Source of the DNA: Anopheles merus
Taxonomy: Eukaryota; Arthropoda; Insecta; Diptera; Culicidae
Length of the DNA stretch: 64,000 bases
Direction: 5' to 3'
Assembly: GCF_017562075.2 (NCBI RefSeq)
Contig: NC_054081.1
Coordinates: 19,597,141-19,661,140, forward strand
Notes under the pieces: model-generated
What the model saw: the letters and a program-made list of their open reading frames with translations, nothing else
Database searches by the model: none
Told to the model about the DNA's origin: nothing
Part shown: in pieces, positions 10,602 through 64,000 of the stretch
Layout: every line of letters begins with the position of its first letter
Position numbering within the stretch: the stretch's first letter is position 1
Position numbers and translations under genes: made by a program

Positions 10602-11255
10602 CATTCCACCTTGCCCAAGGCTTATTTCTTTTTTTTTTTGCTTTGACAGCTTGCACACTGTCACTTCTTCGGACATCGTATTTGTCAAAACCAAGGTGTT
10701 ATAAATGACAAGGTGAAGTTGTTCAGAGCAAATGACATTTCTCGACTTGACATTTTCTTCCGGGGCTCCGGTATAAAATCGGGGAGGGCTGGTGCGGGGT
10801 AATGAAATTTGTATGCAGAGAGTGACAGATGTCCCCCACAATGTCGCCCAGCAAAAGCGATAAAAATCAACCTTCTAAATACATTATCCTTGGTCAAAAC
10901 CCGAGATGCTCGCAAACCCAAGATTACTATAAACTCAAGATATTTACAATTTCTTAGTTTTTATCATCAAAAATGTTGAAAACACAATGAATTAAAGAAA
11001 AAATTTACGGAATAACACGAAAGAACACACTTAAATCTATGTTTTAATGTTAAATACGAACTCACAAAGCCCAAAATATATTTTTAAAGAATATTTAATC
11101 GAAAAAATGTGGTAGATAAATTAAATGAACTATTTAAAAAATGTAACCAATGTTTGAATCTTGGGGTCAGGAATAGTCAAAATGCACTGATTCCATCACC
11201 TGATATTTTTAAATCCACCTTGGGCTCGAACGTGCGAACTGGCAAGTTCGTCCGG
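10602..11255. other. Unassigned spacer
   Basis: AT-rich, with a GGTATAAAATCGG near 10770 that resembles a TATA box but has no supported transcript downstream. Confidence 0.3.
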
Positions 11256-11256
11256 T

Positions 11257-11596
11257 GTGACCGTTCAAATAGACATAGAGCGACAACGTCGTGCGCGACG
11301 AAAAGTAGCTCAATTTTGCAAACAGAACTACTTGTCTCGCACGACATTTCTGCTTCATCCGAAATAATCGAATTATCAAGTTTGTTTACGAGCTAGATTA
11401 ATGCCAAACGCAAAAAAAATATCTGAACACATTTTGTATTATTTTTTGTATTTTCATAAAATCATAAATACAGTTCAATCATAAAACAAGTTCGTTGACT
11501 GAGTCAAATGAGCTACTTTGATCTATGCGGAGTGAAATTTTGAGTCATTTTTTGTCGCGCGCGACGTTGTCGCTCTATGTCTATTTAAACGGTGAA
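11257..11596. mobile_element. MITE with 40-50-bp inverted repeats
   Basis: ACCGTTCAAATAGACATAGA and onward (11260-11305) is repeated inverted at 11550-11594, including GCGACAACGTCG and the alternating CG run GCGCGAC. Target duplication not identified. Confidence 0.65.
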
Positions 11597-11633
11597 AGAG
11601 CTCTATTCTGCTCCTTAACCGACGCTCTAGCAC

Positions 11634-11753
11634 CAATCAAACACGATATCGAACATGAAAAATGTATGAGATTTGTCATGTTCGATTTGTTGGTTATCAA
11701 ATCGAAGATGTCAAATCCCACATATTTTTCATGTTCAATGTCGTGTCCGATTG
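11634..11753. repeat. 120-bp near-perfect foldback hairpin
   Basis: Two 60-nt arms are about 80% complementary, with many differences being transitions that still allow G-U pairs. The arms meet without a sizeable loop. It may be a small foldback element or a precursor-like RNA hairpin. Confidence 0.6.
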
Positions 11754-11759
11754 CTGCCA

Positions 11760-13129
11760 AAGTGGGTAGAAAGGAGGTGTCGTCATGTAGAACAATTGGG
11801 CATCGAGGCTTTAGAAAAAAGCACAAAACCAGGATCGACGGCAGTTGTCAAATGCGACGAATGTTGCTGGTATTTAGATATGATATATGAATTGTTTTCG
11901 TTTAATACACATTTTTTAGCATGAAAAATTCGTATTTTGCATCCACACCATAAATCGACATTTTACACGTTATAATGTAGCTGCTGCCTGTAAAAAATAT
12001 CGACGGCTGTTGTCAAACTGAATCTCAAAATGGCAACATGCCAAACGCTAAGAAGACACCTCCTCTATATTCCACCTTGGGATTGCGGCAGAGCGCTGCC
12101 TTATTTGTTGTGCCAATGCTTTTTAAGCGAAAATGAGATGGAATGCTCTTGCCCACATATATGCATTTCGCTCTTTCCCCGCATTCCTTATTCAAAACCC
12201 CATTACCACTCTCACACACTAACGTAAACCGGATAGCTCTTTCATCTCATTCTTTCGTGTACAGCTGGCAAGAAGCGCACGCAGTCGCTTCTCTCGCCAT
12301 CCGCTACCCTGGCCCACGAGTCCAGAGTGCTACTAACTCCAGCTAACGGCTCGAACAGCCCAACCAGTTTTCCTCCATCCGTCTTATGTGTGGTCGAGAG
12401 CCCCCACGCATTGATGCGTCGCGAATATCTCTTATCCCAACAACACTCCGTTCTCTACCCGCGTGCGTGCGTTTTCATTTGTGGTGCGTTTTTTCAGTTA
12501 CAATACTAATGTGTGATCAAAATCGTGATTATTTATGCCTTGATTTTTTACCCGTGTTTGCTTAACCTGGGAAAATTCTCTGTCACATAGAGGGTGGGAC
12601 GAGGGAAAGCATCCACACTCTGTAGCAAACACTCTATCACACCACCCTGTTCATGACGATTGGTGTGGTTTGTGATAGTGTGTGTGAGAGCGTACATACT
12701 AGTTAAATGTATGCTTTTGTGACAATATGCCTGTGTGTGCGCTTGCCCCCTCGTAGCTCTTTAGTGTGGGCCCCTCTATTCGGTTAGGTTCACAGCAGCA
12801 GCCAAAGAGAAATGATGCTGTACTGGTTTTGATGAGATGTGCGGAATATTTACAGTTGATTTTTGTTTTGTTTTTAAGGAAATTACACTTCAATAGGGTA
12901 TATTCTAAAAGTGCATGTATACGTGAGCGTGTGAGCGCGCGTTTTTTGTGTGTGTGCAAGAAACAATTTTCGAAAATTCAGCTAGTTTTATTTTTTTCTT
13001 TTTCTTATTACAGCTGTAAGAAGGAGAAGAACAAAAGAAATCAACGAGTGTATGTGTGTAGAGGTAGCGTGTTTGTATGCGCGCGGAATCAATCAATAAA
13101 CATTTTGTTTAGTGTGGAAAGTAGAGCTT
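11760..13129. other. Probable upstream/promoter region, no gene
   Basis: Many TG/CA-rich tracts. A small imperfect hairpin (ACTCTATCACACCACC at about 12628 with its complement near 12665). No firm promoter motif found. Confidence 0.25.
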
Positions 13130-13154
13130 CTCGTGCGCGCTTGTGTGTGTGTGC

Positions 13155-13203
<49 letters not shown>

Positions 13204-13370
13204 TGTCTGTGTCTGTGTGTAGTGGCCGTGTTTTCGAGTTTTGGGGCAAAAAACACCACACCGAACCCCCTCACACAACCGAAAAGGGTGTAAAGTGCAA
13301 CCATCAAGCAGGTTCTTCCTCCACACACAGTCAATCAACATTTTCCCAGGATTATCATCAATCGAAAAAC
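13130..13370 (+). other. Candidate non-coding first exon of armadillo
   Basis: A transcript-like stretch after a (GA)n tract ends with AAAAACG followed by GTAGGTTTC, a fair donor at 13371. A possible acceptor (TTTGGCAG ending 18051) lies just before the start codon at 18082. The pairing is inferred; no TATA box or clear initiator was found, and the 5' end is unknown. Confidence 0.25.
13157..13201 (+). repeat. (GA)n microsatellite
   Basis: Pure GA dinucleotide run of about 45 bp inside the candidate non-coding first exon. Confidence 0.95.
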
Positions 13371-14394
13371 GGTAGGTTTCACGCTTCTCCCAAGACTAAT
13401 GAGTGATATGTTTTTTTAATGGTTTGTTTCTGGTTGGCTTGGCTGGGGAACAAGGGTACTTGAAAATGCTTCGTGTGCATTTCTGAGTGCATCCATTAAG
13501 TTTCATGCTGTTAACTGGATGTATGCACGAATGTTTCTGTGTTGGTGCAAAGGTGAACGTGAAATGTGTGGTGTGTTTGCTGTGCAAGAGCGGACGGTTA
13601 CAAAGCAATTAAAACCAGTGTGAAGCGAAGCGAGAGGTTTTCTCGCATCAGCATCAGAGTCTATATTGAACACGCATCATACGAAGCATAAACCTGGGCA
13701 TAGACTGGATTTCAGCCATATTTTATAATCTTTTGACGTTAAGTTTAAGCTTTCCATGAAATCGAACGTAAACTTTATGAGTTAAGGCCGTGTGACGTGG
13801 GAATAACTCTTTGCCATGTTGTTTAGTTTTTTTTTAAGGTTGATTGTTTTAGTCATGAGTCACATGTTCATCAACATTTAGATAAACATTACGAGTGTTG
13901 TATTGTACTGCTTCTTTCTGCTATGTGGGCGAACTGGAAGCCAAACGTGTGCCGTCGGTTTTTTTTGTTATTAACGAAGAATATCCTCATCAATCGAAAT
14001 AAGTGAGCAACAATCCCGGTCGCCTCTGTTTCTTACCTACACAGAGTAAGCTTGTTCGGTAGAAAAAGAGGCAAACCACCAATTCAAAAAGAAGCTAAAA
14101 AACGTCTTTCAATCAGCTATCGCACCCCCTCAACCACATGTTAAAGATTAGGATTCGTGGTTTCTCTCTTTCTTTTAATTTTTTTTTTTAATTATTGGTA
14201 AATACATCGAGTGACGCCGCCAGCTTGGACCGTGGCTAAATCTTGAACTACTTCACCACATCACCCCCGTTAGCCAAACTACCTGCCTGGTGATGAAAAG
14301 ATATGACTCAACTGCATTTCTTTTTTTCTGCCGTTTCTCCTTTTCCCTCTTCCTCTGCCTCTTTCACCAGAACGGTGATTTTCGTGACTGCAAA

Positions 14395-14396
<2 letters not shown>

Positions 14397-14448
<52 letters not shown>

Positions 14449-14510
14449 TGTGGTGTGTGTGTGGTGTGGTGTGTGTGTGTGTATGTATGTATGTATGTAT
14501 GTATGTATGA
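14397..14510 (+). repeat. (TG)n with (GTAT)n microsatellite
   Basis: GT run with single-G interruptions, followed by GTAT tetranucleotide repeats. Confidence 0.95.
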
Positions 14511-14514
14511 ATGT

Positions 14515-15780
14515 GTATGTTGTACTATTTCCACACCGATCCCATTGCACTTGCGAGAACGGGAAAAGCATCAGCTAGGTCTAAGAATGTAAACAGATCA
14601 AAATGGCGGCCACTGTGACGCGCTGCGAAGGGCCGTGGTGGTACACATGACGTGATTGGTACTGGTATTTCTTTTCTATCACATAGTGCTTGTGTGGGAA
14701 TAATGAATTGACGAGTATATTTTGTGGCGTAAATATTCTGTATAATCTGAATAATAATAATAATAAATATTTCATTAAATGCAGTTTTATCTAAAAGGTT
14801 AATGCGCCAGCAACCTTCTTAAAGTTTTGCCGAATGGTCGAGCATCAAAGGTACAGGGGTCGGCAACGCGGTACAGATACTACTAATGTGTTCTAATGTT
14901 TTTTTTTTTTAACAAATAATGCTTATGGCGAAGGAACAGTGAAACAAATATTAATTATTAATTAATTAATTATATTAATTATAAATTGATTACCAAGAGA
15001 TCGAGAAAAATATGACACAAACATGCGTTCAAAGCTAAGAAATAAAAGGATACCATAATGATGGCTACCGTAGCAGCATACTGTATTTGAACTTTAGCGT
15101 AAAGATCTAATATAATGGTGAAAATAGACGGAATCTTATAGAGTATTGAATATAAAAGAATGCTGTTACTCTATCATTTTTATGTCTTACTTGTTCAGCT
15201 CATACGGCCATACTTCATTCGCTATACATTTGCAGGTGCTGATTGGGAAAAATTGCAAATGGGTGCTCGCAATCAAGCTTTTAAAGCTTTCTTGCTTAAA
15301 GCGGATGCCCTATAAAAACTAAGAGAAAAACAAAAATTCATTTCATTTATTTCATCATTTTATGAGTGCTGAGCCCTGGCGTGAACGATTCGATGAGTGT
15401 GCGTGTGTTGAATTGTACCAGACACACCACTCTCTCACGGAAGTAGCCCACCGGAACGATTAAATCCATGCGGATGATGGGGCTGGAAGAACTGATTATA
15501 ACTTCTGAAGTTTTTAACAAGTCGTTTTAGAAAAGTTCTTGTAAGTTTTCTTATGGTGAAATGGTCCTTTGTTGCTTTTAAATCGATGCGACTTGCCAAA
15601 TGAGCTACTTCCCTTCTTGATTTGTGTGCGTGCGTGTGTGTATCAAAGTTTGGTTAGTGTATGTGTGTTGTGTTTATGACTACGTTTGGAACAACAAGGG
15701 GTATTTGTGTCGGAGGTCTAGTCTGTAAGGTGTAATGAGATGGTGTGGTAGAAGAGGCGGCCGAGCAGACAGGGTGGAAC
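14515..15780. other. Unassigned, probably 5' intronic DNA
   Basis: AT-rich, including an AATT-rich run near 14950. No gene or mobile element recognised. Confidence 0.3.
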
Positions 15781-15784
15781 AGAG

Positions 15785-15844
<60 letters not shown>
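15785..15844 (+). repeat. (CA)n microsatellite
   Basis: Pure CA run of about 60 bp. Confidence 0.95.
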
Positions 15845-15847
<3 letters not shown>

Positions 15848-16692
15848 CCTTTCTTTTTCTTTGTTTTTTTTTGTTTATTCAGAAAGAACGGCTTCGGCCA
15901 CATTGCTTAGAGCTCTTTTTCTTTGTATATGTGTACAAAACACACATGTCGGTTGTTTTCGCTTCGAGACGCACACAAAGAAACAGTATTCTGAGAGATC
16001 GCGCAGTGACAGCCCCAGCGTCCATATCCGTATATGTCATCGGTCTGTTATTTGTATGAGTGTGCTCAGTTTTAAACATTCCGCTTAGGTCTGGGCCAGT
16101 CACTAGTTACACTTGGTGAATGAAAAACGAGAGGCATGTGAATATATACGTATTTAATAAACATGGCATGGCATAAAGGTTTTGTACCAGCGACAGACAC
16201 TCACGAACTAGCGCCACACGAAAAAACTAACAAGCTGTGCGAAGTGCAATATAGCTGTTCAATAATACAGGGGTTTTAGTCATACAACCGAATAGTTTAA
16301 TCAGTTTAGAGAATGTTTCGTACCGGTAGTGGAATCGTGCAAACATTCTGTGGAAGTTCACCTTTTTCCACTAGCCGGTTGAAACATTCGCTCAATCGGT
16401 TGAACTCAAGGGGGATTAAAAATGCCAGGTGGTGGGAAAGGGCCTTTGGGGGATGGCCATAGTTGAGGGATTTTACGTCATTTTAAAACCGTTAACCAAT
16501 GGTTTCCGTACACAAGGCATAGCAAATATAATAGATTTCATGGTTATTACGTGCATTTTTTCATGTCTATTGATTTCGTAGAAAAAGTGAGATATATTAA
16601 CAAAAGATTTGATGATTTGTTTAGACACGAAATGTAAAATCATGTGAGTACGAGTTCTAATCTACCTTCAATTGTCGATGTGGCTCACAAAT

Positions 16693-16938
16693 ACAGGGTT
16701 TCCCACGGTTTATTGATCAGTTCCCATGATTTTTTGGTGCGTTCCCACGACTTTTGATCGTATCCCATACATTTTTGGTTGGTTTCCATAATTTATTGAT
16801 ATTTTCCGATTGGATATCAACACCATTGGACCAAAAAGTTCTGGAAAACGGCCAAAAAATCGTGGGAACGCACCAAAAAAATAAAGGAGCCCACCAAAAA
16901 TTGATGGGAACCAACCAAAAAATCGTGCAAACCCTGTA
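16693..16938. mobile_element. Foldback MITE, CAGGGTTT family (TA-flanked)
   Basis: CAGGGTTTCCCACG at 16694 and CGTGCAAACCCTG ending 16936 frame an extended inverted repeat, flanked by TA on each side, so Tc1/mariner-like. The centre reads CCGATTGGATATCA. Related copies lie at 23160-23372 and 25446-25589. Confidence 0.7.
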
Positions 16939-17269
16939 ATGAGGAAACAAAATTTTGCTACGCTTTCCCCTATATTCCTCTGCACATGCCTACATTCTAT
17001 GTTGTTGCTGCATTGCCTGGTATGCATTGTTCTTACGTTCGGTCAGCTGTCTGCATTCTTCGTCGAACCAGCATGATATGGTAGTGCCACGGACATGGTG
17101 GGAGTATATTTCGTGTATTGTGTTCGTTGTTAGAGCGTTCTTCCTCTCGCTCGTAGTTTGGTCTGTGTTTTCCTGTGGTAGAGACTTATCCGTGTTGAGT
17201 GAGAGTCCGTGTTGAGCTGAGGCTGTTTTCTCCGCTCCCATTGACTACATAAACATCATACTTGTGTTT

Positions 17270-17472
17270 CTTCTTCTTCTTTGGCTCAACAACCGATGCC
17301 GGTCAAGGCCTGCCAACCCACTTGTGGGGTTGGCTTTCAGTGACTTATTGATTTCCCCCCATAGCAGGATAGTCAGTCCTACGTATGGCGGCACGGTCTA
17401 TTTGGGGCTTGAACCCATGACGGGCATGTTGTTAAGTCGTACGAGTTGACGACTGTACCATGAGACCGGCTA
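17270..17472 (-). mobile_element. tRNA-derived SINE, type A
   Basis: Full-length minus-strand copy with the GAAGAAG tail. Target duplication ACTTGTGTTT at 17260-17269 and 17473-17482. Confidence 0.9.
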
Positions 17473-18081
17473 ACTTGTGTTTACATGCGCCCATTTTTAC
17501 AATACAGCTGTTGCTTTTTTTGCTGATATTTCATTCTGACTTGTAAACTAAAGCTTTGCTTTGTTTAGCGGCTGGAACCCCCCAAACCCCCCCCCCCTTC
17601 CCACTGTAATACTCACCTCCCCAGAGGTACTAGAGCGTATTTGGGGGTGGGGTAGGGGGGTAGAGGGTATTTTTGTTTTCGGGAAATATTTTTACAGGAA
17701 TCTATCAGATCCAGGTAGGAAAATCAAAGATATGTTGGAGATTACGCATAGAAATTCGCTTTAACGACATCGTTTTATTATAAATCAATCGTTTTGATGT
17801 TAGGCTGAATAGTTAATGTATGCATGTTTTGTAACTCGAATATTTAAAATTTTGTTTCACATTTTTGTCGTTTTATTTTTCATGCTCTACCCTTCGTTTA
17901 TCTGGTTGGATCAATGGTGGCAATGCGCATACACACGCACCTTACCTCTACAATCACACTCGATCGAAAATAAAAACTCGACGCTGTCGTCGTTTCCATC
18001 CAACTAACCGATCCACGATCAACACCATCGCGATTTCACCCCAAGGTTTGGCAGTCGATCGCGCCCGCCTGTTGAAGCAGC

Positions 18082-60339
<42,258 letters not shown>

Positions 60340-61159
60340 AGGTCGGGCATACTTTAGCGTCGATCAACTTTAGCAGCGGATGTCGCACACACACATCACA
60401 ATACAAACATGCAGGTAGAATGTTTGAAAGAACGAAAGAACAGAGGAGGGGGCTAGGCGATCTGCGATCTAGGTGTAGGGCGCGTCTCTGCAATATCACT
60501 TCCATTGCTAACTGGGCGATTTTATTTTACAAGTGCTAACTTTTTTCTTTGCTCGATTTAAGGCTATACTGAAAATTTACATTACGCTCTTTCACGCACC
60601 GCGGATGTGTAGAGAAAAGCATTATTTTATTTTTTGATAACGATTTTACAATATCTTTTAGCTATTGATAGCTAGTAAAGCAAACAAACATATGGGCGGA
60701 TTTAAGAAAGCACTTATTGTAATCTTTTTCATAATTTTACAAATATGTTGTGTGCATCTATGAACGTCTAATCCTCTCAACTATATGCTGGATATTTTTT
60801 TTAAATCATCTAAGGCAAGTCAATCTAACCCCATCACAGGTAAACCTAGAATACATTGAAATGTATTTTTGGAGGTTTTGCTACAAAATACAATAGAACT
60901 TAATATAAATTTGCTGAAAATTGTGTAAGGAATTAATTTGAAGGAAAAAAAATCGAATTCATGTAGCAAAATTATGATACTCCCGTATCTATTAAATTGA
61001 GACAAGTGTTAGGGAACATATTTGAATGGAAACCTATGCATACAGAAACAAAACGAATACAATTATCAATATGAAAGCAAACAAGAAAACGAAAAATATT
61101 AGTGCTTCCAAAAAAAACGAAAACCATGTTCAATTCGTTTCGTCCTCTCTTTTTCTCTC

Positions 61160-61227
<68 letters not shown>

Positions 61228-62780
61228 AATCCTTCTCTTCCTCCTACTCTTCTTCTCTCTCGTTTTCATCTAAAGAAGCAGTGCTTTCAATGCCAGCAAT
61301 TTTAATTTACTTATCATTTAGATACTACCACTATTTACATCCCATTTTCTTCTATATTACAATAATATATAAATATATGATTATCGCTAATTGATAAGTT
61401 TTACGAACAATGTGCGGACACAATCAGTCACACTCTCTTTCTATCTTTCGTCACATATTTGTTCGACTTTGAACAATTAGTTCAATATGTTCCGGGTATC
61501 ATTTATCAGATGCATTTGTCATAAACTCTCTGCCGTTACCCCGCTCTGTGGGATAATCTAACGCGTCAGAAGTCGCAAAATGGAGACATGACGATGTCAT
61601 CGGTTTTGGACGAAAGGTTCTTTAACGATTTTTTAACGAATTGAATTGTTGGGCTTAACCGAAGAAAGCTTTGACAAATTTCAAGGTTCTATTCAAAACA
61701 TGTCATAATGAACAGCAAGAACTAGACTTGAAGATAGTTGTGGACGACGTGTTCTATACGAAGTTGTGGCACTCTTTATTAACATATTTCATGTTACATC
61801 ATATTTCAAAAGAATAACAAATCATATTAAAAAAAAACACTCTTATTTGAAAAATAACTTAGTACAATTCATTTTCTCCGTCGCCTTCCAGTTCAAGGGA
61901 TTCTATAGGAAATGATTTAAAAAAAATGTATCAAGATTGTGAAAAGGACGACGGATCGCAATTCTAAGGGTACATCACTTAAATGTATCCTCACCAATGC
62001 GGTGAGTTATCCCTTCCATTGTTTTTTTTCTTTTTTATTATAATTCACCTCTCCTCACTCGTTTGACTCATTAACAAAAACTTAGTAACAATATTGGCTG
62101 GTAATTTATTTCTTAATGAGGAACAAAAATATCTAGAACAGTTCGTTCCATCGATTTATTTAAGGCAAGATTATTCACACGACAATGGATTGATGAAAAT
62201 AAATAAGGGTAACATTTTCTGCAATAGAAAAACCCGAGCGGGATGAGTGAATATGGAAAGATATCCGGTTAACAGAATAGAAAAGGACAAATACATTTCA
62301 TAAAACGGAAGTCGAGCAGAGCTATTTCATAAAAAGAAATGATGAAGCAACCCAGAGAAAAAGTGCAGTTGTTGCAAACTTATTGAACGCAAGGATAGAA
62401 GAAGTAAACAGACCTAAATGCACCTTCCCATACACACATCCATAGAGGAGAAATGGTACGAAGTTAGTATAGCAAGTAACTTTTTAGCGGTATAATCAAT
62501 GTTTTATCATTCATCTGATCATGATCCCAAAATATAATAAACAAACAAACAAGAAGAAAATAAACAAGCAAGGAACAGCAACCAATGCGAGTCAAATAAC
62601 ACAACACAGACAAGAGAGAAACTAAAATAACGGTAGAAAAAATGAATAGCAGAAATATATCGGGTATTAAATAAAATTGAAGCAACAAAACAAAACAAAT
62701 TGGAATGAGACAAAAGCTATAGCGAGAGCGAGAGAGAGACAGAGAGAAAAACAGGGAATAAAAGACATCGCAGAACTGTC
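60340..62780 (+). other. arm: armadillo 3' UTR and flanking DNA, end not fixed
   Basis: After the TAA there is AT-rich DNA with a (CT)n tract at 61149-61222. Candidate poly(A) signals on the plus strand are ATTAAA at 60991 and AATAAA at 62198, 62670 and 62757. Which one is used cannot be decided from sequence alone. Confidence 0.4.
61149..61222 (+). repeat. (CT)n microsatellite
   Basis: CT run with a few TTT interruptions in the armadillo 3' UTR region. Confidence 0.95.
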
Positions 62781-62799
62781 TCACCGGCACGGGTCGCAC

Positions 62800-63609
62800 G
62801 GAACATGGATTTTCGAAAGCTTCTGCTGTTTTTATCGCACGCCCCACTGCTAGCATGGTTTTTCTTCGGTTTTCAACTCAATTGTACATTCGCTAGAACA
62901 GGTTTTATGGTCCGCTTCTGCGTTTGCTTGATTGCTACTGGAAAGATAAAAAAGGACGGGGCTGAGCGATGTTGTCCTAAAACGTTGATGTTCCAGAAAA
63001 ATGGGGACTAGATTGGGGTAAATCATACGTCTTTTTTCACGTAACGACCTATGCGATCATGCCGCTCTATACAAGATTTAGAGACTGATTAAGTACTACG
63101 CAGTCAGATTGTCAATTCTTGCTACGGGCATTCAGGCATGTTGTTAAGTCTCGCGTTCCTTGTTAATGCCATTCATAAAAAAAACCCTGATTATAGAATT
63201 TCTGGATTACGCCTTAGTAGTTGATACTATTTGGAAGGTTGGAGTTGCATTTGTAGTTGCATTACCATAGACATAATGTGTAGTGTCGTGTATCAGTCAG
63301 CAGCAATAGCGTTTAACACACTCAGAATGCGTGACGTGTGCATATTAGACGTTCAACGTAAGCGACGACAGTTACAGCTTCTGGGTGATTTCTCCTCCCA
63401 CGCATGGGTGATGTTTACCGACACGCTCCCGTGCGTCCCTCCGCCGATGCACATGACTGCGAAATGGTCTGGATGATCGCGATGCACCTGCTGGACCCTT
63501 GGAACACACTTCTTCCACGATATGCCACACGCGCCGGAAGTTGCAGTTGCAACACGAAAGCTGACTCGACCAGTTTGGTCGCAACATTGAAGGAGAGCTC
63601 GGTACTGCT
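62800..63609. other. Spacer between armadillo 3' region and the end-of-window gene
   Basis: No feature recognised. The part from about 63330 becomes GC-richer and could be exonic or promoter DNA of the following gene. Short open frames on both strands here show no family resemblance. Confidence 0.3.
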
Positions 63610-64000
63610 ATGAATTCTCGGTTCCTACTAGTGGCACTGCTATTGCGGGTATCGCGGGCCGATTGGGTCGAGATACCGCAGGTCAAACCATCGCCTCCGC
63701 TAACCCGAGGAGTATCCATCAGCACCACAATCAAACCCGCCACCATCGACGGTCACGTGTTGTCCCACTCGCATCTGCTACTGTCCCATCTTTCTGGCGA
63801 CCGGAGAAGAGTGGGAAGTCATTGGTCGCCATCTGTATCTGGTGGTAGTGGCAGTAGCAGTAGTACCTCCTCCTATAACCGCTGGCATCGACCCGTAAAT
63901 GATCTACTCGAAAATCATGGCCTTAACATGAGCGAATCTCGTCGGGCACCAGCCTGGGTGGGTACAACGACCTGGCAAGAAGCACATCAACACCCGTCCG
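63610..64000 (+). CDS. 5' part of a probable secreted protein, runs off the window
   Basis: An ORF opens with ATG at 63610 and stays open for 130 codons to the window end, preceded by an in-frame TGA at 63562-63564. The N-terminus MNSRFLLVALLLRVSRA has the form of a signal peptide (basic n-region, LLVALLL core, small residue at the likely cleavage point) followed by DWVEIP. The mature part is Pro/Ser/Thr-rich near its start, has a Gly-Ser tract (GGSGSSSSTSS) and several Trp and His residues. I do not recognise a family. It lies on the same strand as armadillo, 3.3 kb beyond its stop. The codon composition is more GC-rich than the surrounding DNA. The start context (CTGCTATGA) is weak, and the exon may end within or beyond the window. 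Confidence 0.5.
   Translation, partial: MNSRFLLVALLLRVSRADWVEIPQVKPSPPLTRGVSISTTIKPATIDGHVLSHSHLLLSHLSGDRRRVGSHWSPSVSGGSGSSSSTSSYNRWHRPVNDLLENHGLNMSESRRAPAWVGTTTWQEAHQHPS

Noticed and set aside
10770..10780. TATA-like GGTATAAAATCGG
   Set aside because: No transcript-like sequence or splice site follows; single short match in AT-rich DNA.
63372..63746. 124-codon minus-strand ORF
   Set aside because: Overlaps the signal-peptide ORF on the plus strand and lacks a recognisable start or family; judged to be its shadow.

Overview
This window is nuclear DNA of an insect, most probably an anopheline mosquito. The evidence is a split single-copy armadillo/beta-catenin gene whose protein is very close to insect Armadillo, tRNA-derived SINEs that look like the anopheline SINE200 type, dense MITEs, and long CA/GA/AAG microsatellites. 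Two 100-N stretches (9467-9566 and 36714-36813) are assembly gaps, and both lie in tandem-repeat DNA.

Layout. Positions 1-2870 hold the 3' part of a frame-broken LTR retrotransposon. Positions 2874-9861 look like one hAT-type insertion (terminal inverted repeats plus a 7/8-matching 8-bp target duplication). It has GGAGCC-rich subterminal arrays and contains a 75-bp in-frame repeat, a decayed Gypsy/errantivirus-type pol on the minus strand, an envelope-like remnant on the plus strand and a SINE. Positions 9862-18051 are probably the upstream/5' leader region of armadillo: MITEs, microsatellites and a candidate non-coding first exon ending near 13370.

The main gene is armadillo on the plus strand. 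Six coding exons are proposed at 18082-18112, 48706-50336, 50426-50629, 51065-51337, 53098-53191 and 60023-60339, giving 849 residues. The first coding exon is only 31 nt and is followed by a 30.6-kb intron full of mobile elements. Inside that intron a TATA box (30732) lies about 700 bp upstream of a second possible first coding exon (31438-31477). That exon has a good donor in the same phase and would give a different N-terminus. Exon 5 is 94 nt, so skipping it would give a truncated product of about 719 residues, much like the neural Armadillo isoform known in Drosophila.

From 60340 there is the armadillo 3' UTR with several candidate poly(A) signals. From 63610 to the window end an open frame with a signal-peptide-like start marks the beginning of a probable secreted-protein gene.

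No protein-coding gene other than armadillo, the end-of-window gene and transposon genes was recognised. Most remaining open frames are antisense shadows or microsatellite translations.
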